DNA from: Flavobacteriales bacterium | Lineage (GTDB): Bacteria; Bacteroidota; Bacteroidia; Flavobacteriales_D; Cryomorphaceae | DNA: 5,472 nt | Direction: 5' to 3' | NCBI GenBank assembly: GCA_020200995.1 | Contig: JAIVHQ010000342.1 | Span: 1 to 5,472, forward strand | Shown: in pieces, positions 1 through 5,445 of the stretch | How the letters are laid out: every line of letters begins with the position of its first letter | Position numbering within the stretch: position 1 is the stretch's first letter | Notes under the pieces: model-generated | Told to the model about the DNA's origin: nothing | Seen by the model: only the letters and a program-made list of their open reading frames with translations | Database searches by the model: none | Position numbers and translations under genes: made by a program

Positions 1-350
1 ACGGCTGCTTCGGCCACCTCGGCGCGAAATGTGTCGGCGCTGATTATTGCGTCGGGACAGGCCCTGCGCACGGCTGTGATGGCCGCCGTCAGCTTTTCGC
101 TTTCTGTTTTTGCGGAAACGCTGTCCGCCCCCGGACGGGTGGAATAGGCCCCGATGTCGATGATGGCTGCACCCTCGGCGATCATGGCCAGCGCGCGCTC
201 GGCGATACGCTCGGGCACCTCCTCCCTGCTGCCGCTGTAGAAGGAGTCGGCCGTGGCGTTGATCACGCCCATCGTTAAAGGCTTGTTAAATTCTATGAGG
301 GCTCCGCGGAGCTCTATACTTTGGCATTGGTAAAAAGCAGTATCTTTCAC
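1..350 (-). CDS. folP: Dihydropteroate synthase, 5' part only (C-terminus beyond left edge)
   Basis: FolP condenses 6-hydroxymethyl-7,8-dihydropterin diphosphate with p-aminobenzoate to give 7,8-dihydropteroate in cytosolic folate synthesis, and is the sulfonamide target. About 116 codons are visible. After a leader of some 26 residues come the first TIM-barrel strand and loop 1 (MGVINATADSF, usual form NxTPDSF), then AIIDIGAYSTRPGAD (usual IIDIGGESTRPGA, pterin/pABA loop 2) and IISADTFRAEVA (usual ISIDTxxxxVA, with the pterin-binding Asp). The start chosen is GTG at 350, because no ATG exists before the core and it gives a family-like N-terminus (KDTAFYQCQSIELRG). No upstream Shine-Dalgarno is obvious. 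The gene is divergent from the DUF1599 gene, about 34 nt away. Oddities: Pro of loop 1 is replaced by Ala, and Ala precedes the DTF motif. The identity is secure; the exact start is not. Confidence 0.93.
   Translation of the reverse strand, partial: MKDTAFYQCQSIELRGALIEFNKPLTMGVINATADSFYSGSREEVPERIAERALAMIAEGAAIIDIGAYSTRPGADSVSAKTESEKLTAAITAVRRACPDAIISADTFRAEVAEAA
320..348 (+). promoter_or_regulatory. Candidate promoter for the DUF1599 gene
   Basis: TTTG at 320-323 and TATCTTTC at 341-348 resemble the Bacteroidota -33 (TTTG) and -7 (TAnnTTTG) elements. The -7 has one mismatch in its last base, and the spacer is 17 nt where 19-21 is usual. Transcription would begin near 353-355, giving a short leader to an ATG at 385. 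If real, the promoter sits entirely within the beginning of folP on the opposite strand. Confidence 0.25.
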
Positions 351-384
351 GGCGATTTCTATGATGATAACAGATTCTAAAGGT

Positions 385-957
385 ATGGTCAAAAATACAT
401 CCCGCCAATACCGCAAGGCCTTGGGGGAATGCAAAGATATCTTCTTCAAAAAAATGCGCGACTACGGCACCGCCTGGCGCATCCTCCGAACCAGCTCGCT
501 CACCGACCAGATTTTTATCAAGGCCAATCGGGTACGCACCATTCAAGAGGTGCGCAAATCGATGGTGGGGGAGGGCATCCGCCCCGAATTTGTCGGTATT
601 GTGAATTACTGCATCATGGCCCTCATCCAGCTCGAACTCATCGACAGCGAAGAGCTCAGCCTCGATTCCGACCTCGCCGAAACCCTTTATGACAAGTACG
701 CCGGCGAAGCTTACCACCTCATGGGTCGCAAGAACCACGACTACGGCGAGGCCTGGCGCGATATGAGGATTTCATCGCTTACCGACTTGATTTTGATGAA
801 AATACTCCGCATCAAACAGATTGAGGACAACGAGGGCAAGACCCTCATCTCCGAAGGCATTGATGCCAATTACTACGACATGATCAACTACGCCCTCTTC
901 GCCCTCATCCTGATGGACGAAGTGGAGGGCGCCGAAAAAACCGACTCCGAACAATGA
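385..957 (+). CDS. DUF1599 domain protein with two tandem domain copies
   Basis: A protein of 190 residues of the DUF1599 family (PF07659), found next to folP in many Bacteroidota; its biochemical role is not established. As I recall, the family has been discussed as a nucleotide-modification-associated domain in phages. It is soluble, with no signal peptide or membrane segment. The same pattern occurs twice: KKMRDYGTAWR.LRTSSLTD with EGI and NYCIMALIQ in the first half, then RKNHDYGEAWRDMRISSLTD with EGI and NYALFALI in the second. The period is about 93 residues. Conserved DYG.AWR, SSLTD and the polar NY position suggest a helical all-alpha fold duplicated within one chain. ATG at 385 is chosen because MVKNTSRQY matches the usual family N-terminus. 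An in-frame ATG at 361 would add eight residues and leave almost no leader. The stop overlaps the next start (ATGA), suggesting translational coupling. Confidence 0.9.
   Translation: MVKNTSRQYRKALGECKDIFFKKMRDYGTAWRILRTSSLTDQIFIKANRVRTIQEVRKSMVGEGIRPEFVGIVNYCIMALIQLELIDSEELSLDSDLAETLYDKYAGEAYHLMGRKNHDYGEAWRDMRISSLTDLILMKILRIKQIEDNEGKTLISEGIDANYYDMINYALFALILMDEVEGAEKTDSEQ
390..397 (-). promoter_or_regulatory. Candidate -7 element for folP
   Basis: On the minus strand this reads TATTTTTG, an exact match to the Bacteroidota -7 consensus TAnnTTTG. It lies about 40 nt upstream of the folP GTG, so transcription would begin near 385 with a leader of roughly 35 nt. No clear TTTG stands at the usual -33 spacing; the nearest TTTG-like match on that strand is too close or too far. 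The element lies inside the first codons of the DUF1599 gene. An 8-base pattern with four fixed-base constraints can occur by chance. Confidence 0.35.
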
Positions 958-2486
958 AGAATTCACGCACCCTCGGGATTGCCCTTTTGCTATCAGCAGT
1001 TTTCATGACCGTACTCGCCCTCATCGATGGCAGCGTGGTCGACGCGTTTAATATTTACTGGATGGCCGCAGGAGCGGCCGTGGTCAACGGAGCCCTGCTC
1101 GTTGCGGGCCGAAAAGAATCGGCGATTTATGTTTCGCGCATTTTTGTGGGGTCGATATTCGTCGTGTCGGGCCTGATCAAGGCCAATGATACGGTCGGTT
1201 TTGCGATCAAGCTTGAAGAGTATTTTGATGAAAACGCCCTCGGTGCTTTCTGGGCCGCCTTTCACGATTGGGCATTGCCAATCTCGTTTTTTGTAAGTGG
1301 AATTGAAGTCCTGCTCGGACTCGCCCTCATATTCGGAGCTCAGGCGCGGCTGGTCACTTACGCCCTTTTAGGGATGACCCTCTTTTTCGGGTGGCTCACT
1401 TATTTTACTGCAGAGTGCAACGAAGCCCAAATGGCTGCCATTACCGCAGGAGCAGATTTTAACCGCACCTGCGTCACCGATTGCGGGTGCTTTGGAGATG
1501 CCCTCAGGGGCTCGGTGGGGCGTTCGCTCACACCGTGGGAATCGTTTTACAAAGACCTCGGCCTTTTCTTCATGGTCCTCGTGCTGGTGTGGGGCGCCGG
1601 CCGCATTAAGGTGAACAAAAGCCGCGACAGCCTGATCATATTGCCTGCTGCGATAGTTATTACCTTGTTGTTCGGCGGTTGGCTTTTCGGCTGGATGCTG
1701 CCTACCGGATTCCTGCTGATCTCCGTGGCCTTTTTCTATTTGCTGAAGCAGCTCAACATCACAGGTCGGGTCTTCGAATGGGGCCTCGCGCTCCTTCTGG
1801 CAGTACTCACCTATGGCTTTGCCACGTACACTTATTTGCACCTGCCCACCAAAGATTACAGGCCCTACGCCGTCGGCAAAAACATCAAAGACCAGATGAA
1901 GAGCGCCGACGAGCTCGGCCTTGAGCCCACCATTTACGCTACGGTTTACAAACTCGAACACCAAGAGACCGGCGAGACCAAAACCATGAATTCCAAAGCA
2001 TATTTGGAAGAAGAGGTTTGGAAAGACAAATCGTGGCAGATCGTCCACTCGAGCGATGAGCCGATCGTCATTCAGCGCGGGTATGAGCCACCAATCGCCA
2101 TGTTCAGTATTTCAAACGAAGAGGGTGCCGACATCGGCGATCAGCTTCTCAACGATGAAAACTACAGCTTTATGGCTGTGATGTACGACATCTCTAAGGC
2201 GAGCACGGGGCAGTCACTTACTGATTTCAGGGAACTGGCCCAAGCAGCCACAGCTGCCGGCCACCATGTGTACGCGGTCACTTCATCGCCTTATGATGAG
2301 TACGAGCCCTTCCGCCATAGCAATGACCTGGCTGTACCGTTTTACGAGGCCGACGAAATATTTCTGAAGACCATCGTCCGTGCCAATCCGGGATTGCTTT
2401 TGCTGAAAAACGGAGAGATCGTGATGAAATGGCACGGCAACGACATGCCCACCTTTGCACAAGTAAAGGAGAAATACATCGATTAA
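954..2486 (+). CDS. BT_3928-family membrane protein: DoxX/MauE-like domain plus thioredoxin-fold-like C-terminus
   Basis: A 510-residue inner-membrane protein of the BT_3928 family, which usually follows DUF1599 in Bacteroidota. Residues 1-52 hold two hydrophobic helices. Residues 58-216 resemble the four-helix DoxX/MauE module, and the loop at 150-200 carries CVTDCGCFGD, close to the MauE CGCFG motif. Further helices follow at about 227-247, 249-264 and 273-293. Residues 295-385 form a soluble domain typical of the family (YRPYAVGKNI, then WQIVHSS, then GYEPPIAMFSI). Residues 386-510 look like a thioredoxin-fold segment (LKTIVRANPGLLLLKNGEIV), but without any cysteine. All four cysteines (155, 173, 177, 179) are in the one loop. 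MauE family members support disulfide formation or redox maturation in the periplasm; that role here is inference. The start is the ATG overlapping the previous stop. The permease gene begins 12 nt after its stop. Confidence 0.88.
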   Translation: MKNSRTLGIALLLSAVFMTVLALIDGSVVDAFNIYWMAAGAAVVNGALLVAGRKESAIYVSRIFVGSIFVVSGLIKANDTVGFAIKLEEYFDENALGAFWAAFHDWALPISFFVSGIEVLLGLALIFGAQARLVTYALLGMTLFFGWLTYFTAECNEAQMAAITAGADFNRTCVTDCGCFGDALRGSVGRSLTPWESFYKDLGLFFMVLVLVWGAGRIKVNKSRDSLIILPAAIVITLLFGGWLFGWMLPTGFLLISVAFFYLLKQLNITGRVFEWGLALLLAVLTYGFATYTYLHLPTKDYRPYAVGKNIKDQMKSADELGLEPTIYATVYKLEHQETGETKTMNSKAYLEEEVWKDKSWQIVHSSDEPIVIQRGYEPPIAMFSISNEEGADIGDQLLNDENYSFMAVMYDISKASTGQSLTDFRELAQAATAAGHHVYAVTSSPYDEYEPFRHSNDLAVPFYEADEIFLKTIVRANPGLLLLKNGEIVMKWHGNDMPTFAQVKEKYID

Positions 2487-2498
2487 CTGCCAAAAATT

Positions 2499-3534
2499 TT
2501 GGGGAGCTACATCATCCGAAAATTGGGTTACGGCCTCCTCGTCCTTTGGGGCGTGATCACCTTGGTGTTTTCCATTTTTAGCATCAATCCCGGCGATCCC
2601 GCCCGCATGCTGCTGGGGCAAAGGGTGGATGAAGAATCGCTCTCTGCCGTGCGCAAAGAGCTCGGTCTCGACCTCCCGATGTGGAAGCAATATGTGCTCT
2701 ACCTTAATGATGTGAGCCCCGTTTCGGTGCACAAGAAGGGCCCCGAGGCGAGCCATGTTTACCTCAATCCCGAGAAGTACGAGTTTCAAACCCTTTTGCC
2801 TTTGGGCAATACGGCGGTCGTTTCCAAATGGCCCTACCGCGCAGACTTCTTTGCCTGTGCTGCCCATCGTTTTCGGGGTGGCGGCGCTCATCATTTCATT
2901 GGCGGTTAAAAAGGGCAGGAGCGGGGTGAAGTCGGTTACCTTTTTCATCAAAGGCGTGCTCGTCGGATTTGGTTTGCAACTGCTCAACGCGGGGATTCAG
3001 TCCTTTTGGGGAATCTCCCTGGTGCCGGGCGCAGGGGCCGCGCTCCATTTGCCGGGAACGGGCCTCAATATGACGGGCTCTCTCTACGATGTCGATATCA
3101 TCGAAGGAGAATACCTCGCCTTGCACAATTTGATATTGCCCGTCATTACCCTTGGCATCAGGCCTCTGGCGGTAGTAGTGCAGCTTACGCGCAATGCCTT
3201 GCTTGATGTGCTCAGCCAGGATTACATCCGCACCGCCCGCGCCAAGGGACTGAGCGAGTGGAAAATATTGATCGGCCACGCCCTGCGAAATGCCATGAAT
3301 CCGGTGATCACGGCCATCTCCGGGTGGTTTGCTTCCATGCTCGCCGGAGCCGTTTTTATCGAGTTTATTTTCAACTGGAAAGGCCTCGGTCTCCAGGTTT
3401 TCACCTCCCTCCAAAACGACGATTACCCCGTGGTGATGGGCGCGGTGCTGGTGATCGCCGTGACCTTCGTGTTTATTAATATTTTGGTCGACATCATCTA
3501 CGGCTGGCTCGATCCGCGCATACGGCTGGCCTGA
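2499..3534 (+). pseudogene. ABC transporter permease of the DppB/OppB type, frameshifted
   Basis: The gene would encode an inner-membrane permease of a dipeptide/oligopeptide ABC importer (BPD_transp_1 family). The N-terminal part is in one frame from 2499: IIRKLGYGLLVLWGVITLVF (first membrane helix), then NPGDPARMLLGQ and LYLNDVSPVSVH, up to SKWPY ending at 2837. That frame closes at 2909. The C-terminal part is in the +1 frame and ends at 3534: TGLNMTGSLYDVD (from 3058), NLILPVITLGIRPLAV, the EAA-type coupling loop DYIRTARAKGLSE (from 3220), SGWFASMLAGAVF, and LDPRIRLA. The frame change lies near 2838-2850. The stretch 2838-3057 is hydrophobic and open in the second frame but lacks the family's usual second and third helices and PSFF motif. 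The start is TTG at 2499, giving a family-like N-terminus; there is no ATG. No ATPase, second permease or binding protein is in the window. It could instead be a sequencing or assembly error. Confidence 0.85.
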
Positions 3535-3543
3535 GCCGTAAGG

Positions 3544-4560
3544 TTGGCTTGTCTCAGTTGCATCCCTTATATTCGGGCTCCCGTCGTCATTGAATTGGTT
3601 TTTTCCGGCGGGGACACACTTCCGGAAAATGAGCAGGAGCCCGGCGCTGCCGCATCATCGAAAAACGACACCGCATCATCGAAGCCTTTTGTGATCTCCA
3701 CCTGGAAGCATGGCATGGCGGCCAATGCCGGCGCCTGGGAGGTGCTCTCTGCCGGAGGCGATGCCCTCGACGCTGTGGAACGCGGCGTTCGCATAACCGA
3801 AGCTGATCTCACCAACAGAAGCGTGGGCCTCGGCGGCCGTCCCGACCGCGACGGCCGGGTCACCCTCGATGCTTCCGTCATGGACCACGACAGCAGGTGC
3901 GGTTCTGTGGCTTTTCTTCAGCACATCAAACACCCGGTGAGCGTGGCCCGGGCTGTGATGGAGCACACCCCCCACGTCATGCTTGCCGGCGAAGGGGCCT
4001 ATCGGTTTGCCCTAAATCGAGGCTTTGAACGGGTTGACTTTGAAGTGCCACTCCCCGAAGTCCGAGCGGTCTATGAAAAATGGCTCGACAAAGGTGAATA
4101 CCGCCCCGAAGCCAACATTGAAAACCACGACACCATCGGCATGCTGGCCATCGACTCCCGCGGCCGCATCGGTGGGGCCTGTACCACCAGTGGCATGGCT
4201 TACAAAATGCACGGCCGCATTGGCGATTCGCCCGTGATCGGCTCAGGCCTTTTTATCGACGGCGATGTGGGCGGAGCTACAGCTACCGGTGTGGGCGAAG
4301 CCATTATGCGGGTGTCGGGGAGCAGCGCTGTTGTGGAACTCATGCGCGCAGGCGCCACTCCCAATGAAGCATGCAAAGCCATCGTCCAACGCATTTTGCG
4401 AAAGCATCCTGAAGCAGAAGGCCTGCAGGTCGGCTTTATCGCAGTTGATACAGAAGGACGGTACGGCGGTTACAGCCTGCTCAACGGTTTTAACTACGCC
4501 TTCACTGCCGAAGGACGGAATGAATTGGTGGAAAGCGGTTATAAGTTGAGTTGGGAGTAG
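3544..4560 (+). CDS. N4-(beta-N-acetylglucosaminyl)-L-asparaginase (glycosylasparaginase)
   Basis: An Ntn-hydrolase that cleaves the GlcNAc-asparagine bond left after glycoprotein breakdown; Elizabethkingia meningoseptica has a well-studied periplasmic homologue. The precursor is self-cleaved between Asp and Thr into alpha and beta chains. Using a TTG start at 3544 (338 residues), the core begins at KPFVISTWKHG (47-57) and includes SVGLGGRPDRDGRVTLDA and HIKHPVSVARAVMEHTPHVM. The cleavage site NHDTIG makes Thr197 (codon 4132-4134) the nucleophile. CTTSGMAYKMHGRIGDSP supplies the Arg226 and Asp229 substrate ligands, and TATGVGE the Thr248-Gly249 pair. Trp54 matches the binding Trp; a His stands where Elizabethkingia has Phe13. 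The first 46 residues have about the length of a signal peptide but do not look like one: Arg and Glu interrupt the hydrophobic run and there is no clear lipobox. Another possible start is TTG at 3595. It begins 9 nt after the permease stop. The function is secure; the N-terminus is not. Confidence 0.92.
   Translation: MACLSCIPYIRAPVVIELVFSGGDTLPENEQEPGAAASSKNDTASSKPFVISTWKHGMAANAGAWEVLSAGGDALDAVERGVRITEADLTNRSVGLGGRPDRDGRVTLDASVMDHDSRCGSVAFLQHIKHPVSVARAVMEHTPHVMLAGEGAYRFALNRGFERVDFEVPLPEVRAVYEKWLDKGEYRPEANIENHDTIGMLAIDSRGRIGGACTTSGMAYKMHGRIGDSPVIGSGLFIDGDVGGATATGVGEAIMRVSGSSAVVELMRAGATPNEACKAIVQRILRKHPEAEGLQVGFIAVDTEGRYGGYSLLNGFNYAFTAEGRNELVESGYKLSWE
3568..3575 (+). promoter_or_regulatory. 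Weak -7-like element before the asparaginase core
   Basis: TATATTCG differs from TAnnTTTG by one base. GTTG at 3543-3546 lies 21 nt upstream, in the place of the -33 element. If used, transcription would begin near 3580 and translation would have to begin at TTG 3595 rather than at 3544. This is a weak match that bears on the start choice only. Confidence 0.15.
3650..3683 (+). repeat. 13-nt direct repeat, period 21 nt, in the asparaginase N-terminal linker
   Basis: CCGCATCATCGAA occurs at 3650-3662 and again at 3671-3683. The 21-nt period preserves the reading frame and encodes ASSKNDT followed by ASSK. It forms part of a Pro/Glu/Ala/Ser-rich linker before the conserved enzyme core. It probably arose by replication slippage and may vary in copy number between strains. 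Confidence 0.8.
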
Positions 4561-4653
4561 GTGGGTTAATATAGATTGTACAAAATCAAATCGGCCCGAC
4601 ATCCCGAGATGCTAAAATCAAGGATTTATAGAAAGGAAATGACATGTAGCTGC

Positions 4654-4723
4654 GATGCTCCATCAACGACTGACGGTCCGATACCTTGCTTTAGCATTGA
4701 AAGTGAGGGTATCAGGGAGCATC
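4654..4723. repeat. Nested inverted repeat / stem-loop element
   Basis: The outer arms are GATGCTCC (4654-4661) and GGAGCATC (4716-4723), a perfect 8-bp inverted repeat. Inside is a hairpin at 4680-4713: GATACCTTGCTTT pairs with AAAGTGAGGGTATC through 13 pairs (two of them G-T), with one bulged G at 4705 and a 7-nt loop AGCATTG. Eighteen unpaired bases lie on the left between the two stems and two on the right. No T-run follows on either strand, so it is not a typical intrinsic terminator. It could be a structured RNA, a REP-like palindromic element or a remnant of a small mobile element. Confidence 0.6.
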
Positions 4724-4762
4724 CTGCCGCCGTCCGGAATGACTCGTGCGCTCTGCCTCATC

Positions 4763-4792
4763 GGAGAAATCTCTTTGGGATTTGCAGTCTCC
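4763..4792. repeat. Second, imperfect stem-loop
   Basis: GGAG plus AAATC (4763-4771) can pair with GATTT (4779-4783) and CTCC (4789-4792), giving nine pairs with a 7-nt loop and a 5-nt bulge GCAGT on the right side. AAAAAA follows directly on the plus strand, so on the minus strand a T-run comes before, not after, the stem. That order does not fit a terminator for either flanking transcript. It may belong to the same structured intergenic element as 4654-4723. Confidence 0.35.
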
Positions 4793-4825
4793 AAAAAATC
4801 AAAATAGACTCAGGGTGCAGACAAC

Positions 4826-5200
4826 CTAAGTGCTGAAGTATTGCTTCACATTAGCGTCATTAGTAATGATCTCAAAACCCTTTGTTTTGCTTTGGGCAAT
4901 GATCAATCTGTCAAAGGGATCCTGATGATGGAATGGTAGGGTCAACAGCGTTTCTAAATCATTGTAATCGAATTCGAGGAGTACAAACCCTTTGTCGATT
5001 AAAAATTCTTTTAGATCAGTTAGACTTCCTCGCAGTTTGAGCTTTCCGATGCTCACTTTTATCGCAATTTCCCACAGACTTGCATTGCTGAGATAAATCT
5101 CATCGGATTCATTTTCAATTATCTTTTTCGTGTCCCTGCTTATTCTTTTATCGCCGACCATATACCACAACAGGATGTGAGTGTCAACGAGGTATTTCAT
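4826..5200 (-). CDS. VapC-type PIN-domain toxin (type II toxin-antitoxin)
   Basis: A 124-residue PIN-domain protein of the Sll0205-like subgroup, expected to be a Mg2+-dependent ribonuclease held inactive by its antitoxin. The N-terminus KYLVDTHILLWYMVGD carries the first acidic residue (Asp6). SNASLWEIAIKVSIGKL supplies Glu44, LPFHHQDPFDRLIIAQS the Asp94/Asp97 pair, and IITNDANV Asp115. All expected acidic positions are present and the length is normal, so it looks intact. Its ATG (5198-5200) overlaps the antitoxin stop (5197-5199) as ATGA, so the two are translationally coupled with the antitoxin first. The region is clearly poorer in GC than the genes to its left (for example 38% at 4861-4920 against 68% at 4141-4200), which fits recent acquisition. 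The RNA target cannot be read from the sequence. Confidence 0.93.
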   Translation of the reverse strand: MKYLVDTHILLWYMVGDKRISRDTKKIIENESDEIYLSNASLWEIAIKVSIGKLKLRGSLTDLKEFLIDKGFVLLEFDYNDLETLLTLPFHHQDPFDRLIIAQSKTKGFEIITNDANVKQYFST

Positions 5201-5412
5201 TTTTGATACATATTGAACATTTCCGGCGGCTCATTGAAGTCATCGGCAATATACTCTATCAAATGCTTGCCCGATCCAAAGATTTTTGAGTCTGTGGTAT
5301 TCTTAGCGGGCATAGACTTTTTTTTCAGTGACATCAACTTATTAATCGCCTGTCGGTCATTCAGCCCGGCAATCCAATTAATGAGTTCAACCTTGATCGA
5401 ATCAATATTCAT
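5197..5412 (-). CDS. Antitoxin of the DUF2281 type, partner of the PIN toxin
   Basis: A small protein of 71 residues (75 if the upstream ATG at 5424 is used). The C-terminal stretch FGSGKHLIEYIADDFNEPPEMF matches the DUF2281 toxin-binding tail, usually FGSAKGLI...DDFDEPLEDF, which would occupy the PIN active site. The N-terminal half (MNIDSIKVELINWIAGLNDRQAINKL) is probably helical and resembles N-termini of other Bacteroidota members. It shows no recognisable DNA-binding motif of the MazE/AbrB or RHH type, so repression by this protein is inference. The start at 5412 is preferred because the likely transcription start near 5433 would leave too short a leader for 5424, and MN is a common family start. 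It lies directly before the toxin gene with a 4-nt overlap. Confidence 0.8.
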   Translation of the reverse strand: MNIDSIKVELINWIAGLNDRQAINKLMSLKKKSMPAKNTTDSKIFGSGKHLIEYIADDFNEPPEMFNMYQK

Positions 5413-5424
5413 AACCCCAACCAT

Positions 5425-5443
5425 TATTTGGTTTTATCAAATA
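5425..5443. promoter_or_regulatory. Candidate operator palindrome of the toxin-antitoxin operon
   Basis: TATTTG (5425-5430) and CAAATA (5438-5443) form a perfect 6-bp inverted repeat with a 7-nt spacer. It overlaps the -7 element and the likely transcription start, the place where toxin-antitoxin complexes commonly bind to repress their own operon. It is short and AT-rich, so chance remains possible. Confidence 0.35.
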
Positions 5444-5445
5444 TA
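5438..5445 (-). promoter_or_regulatory. Candidate -7 element of the toxin-antitoxin operon
   Basis: On the minus strand it reads TATATTTG, an exact match to TAnnTTTG, 25 nt before the preferred antitoxin ATG. Transcription would begin near 5433. No TTTG is visible at the usual -33 spacing within the remaining bases to the window edge. Confidence 0.45.

Larger units (their letters stand above)
4561..4825. other. Intergenic region without a convincing gene
   Basis: It separates two converging transcripts, the asparaginase run (plus) and the toxin-antitoxin pair (minus). The first 80 bases are AT-rich and show no hairpin with a T-run that would make a good terminator. From 4654 to 4792 there are several inverted repeats, listed separately. 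An open frame from TTG 4576 to 4836 exists but has a cysteine- and arginine-rich composition with no recognisable family, and it overlaps the end of the toxin gene, so it is not called. The stretch near 4737-4776 (GGAATGACTCG ... GAGAAATCTC) reminds me of dispersed intergenic repeats in Bacteroidota, but I cannot confirm that here. Confidence 0.6.

Noticed and set aside
286..738. Long open frame on the minus strand, opposite the DUF1599 gene and continuing into folP
   Set aside because: The plus-strand DUF1599 and the correct-frame FolP explain this DNA with strong family motifs; the frame gives no recognisable protein.
1368..2048. 226-codon open frame antisense to the BT_3928-type gene
   Set aside because: It mirrors the codon bias of a GC-rich gene on the other strand; the product is low in complexity and matches no family I know.
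2283..3414. Overlapping minus-strand open frames opposite the permease
   Set aside because: Both conserved ends of the permease are read on the plus strand; the antisense products show no motifs and do not account for the odd middle segment.
4680..4713. Hairpin as an intrinsic terminator of the asparaginase transcript
   Set aside because: It lies 120 bases after the stop and is followed by GC-rich sequence without a T-run on either strand.
4576..4836. 86-codon plus-strand open frame in the intergenic region
   Set aside because: TTG start, no family resemblance, odd Cys/Arg-rich composition, overlap with the convergent toxin gene, and it runs through the inverted repeats.
4834..4848. TGAAG-TATTG-CTTCA palindrome at the 3' end of the toxin gene, as a terminator
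   Set aside because: It is only five base pairs, lies within the last codons, and has no T-run after it on the minus strand.
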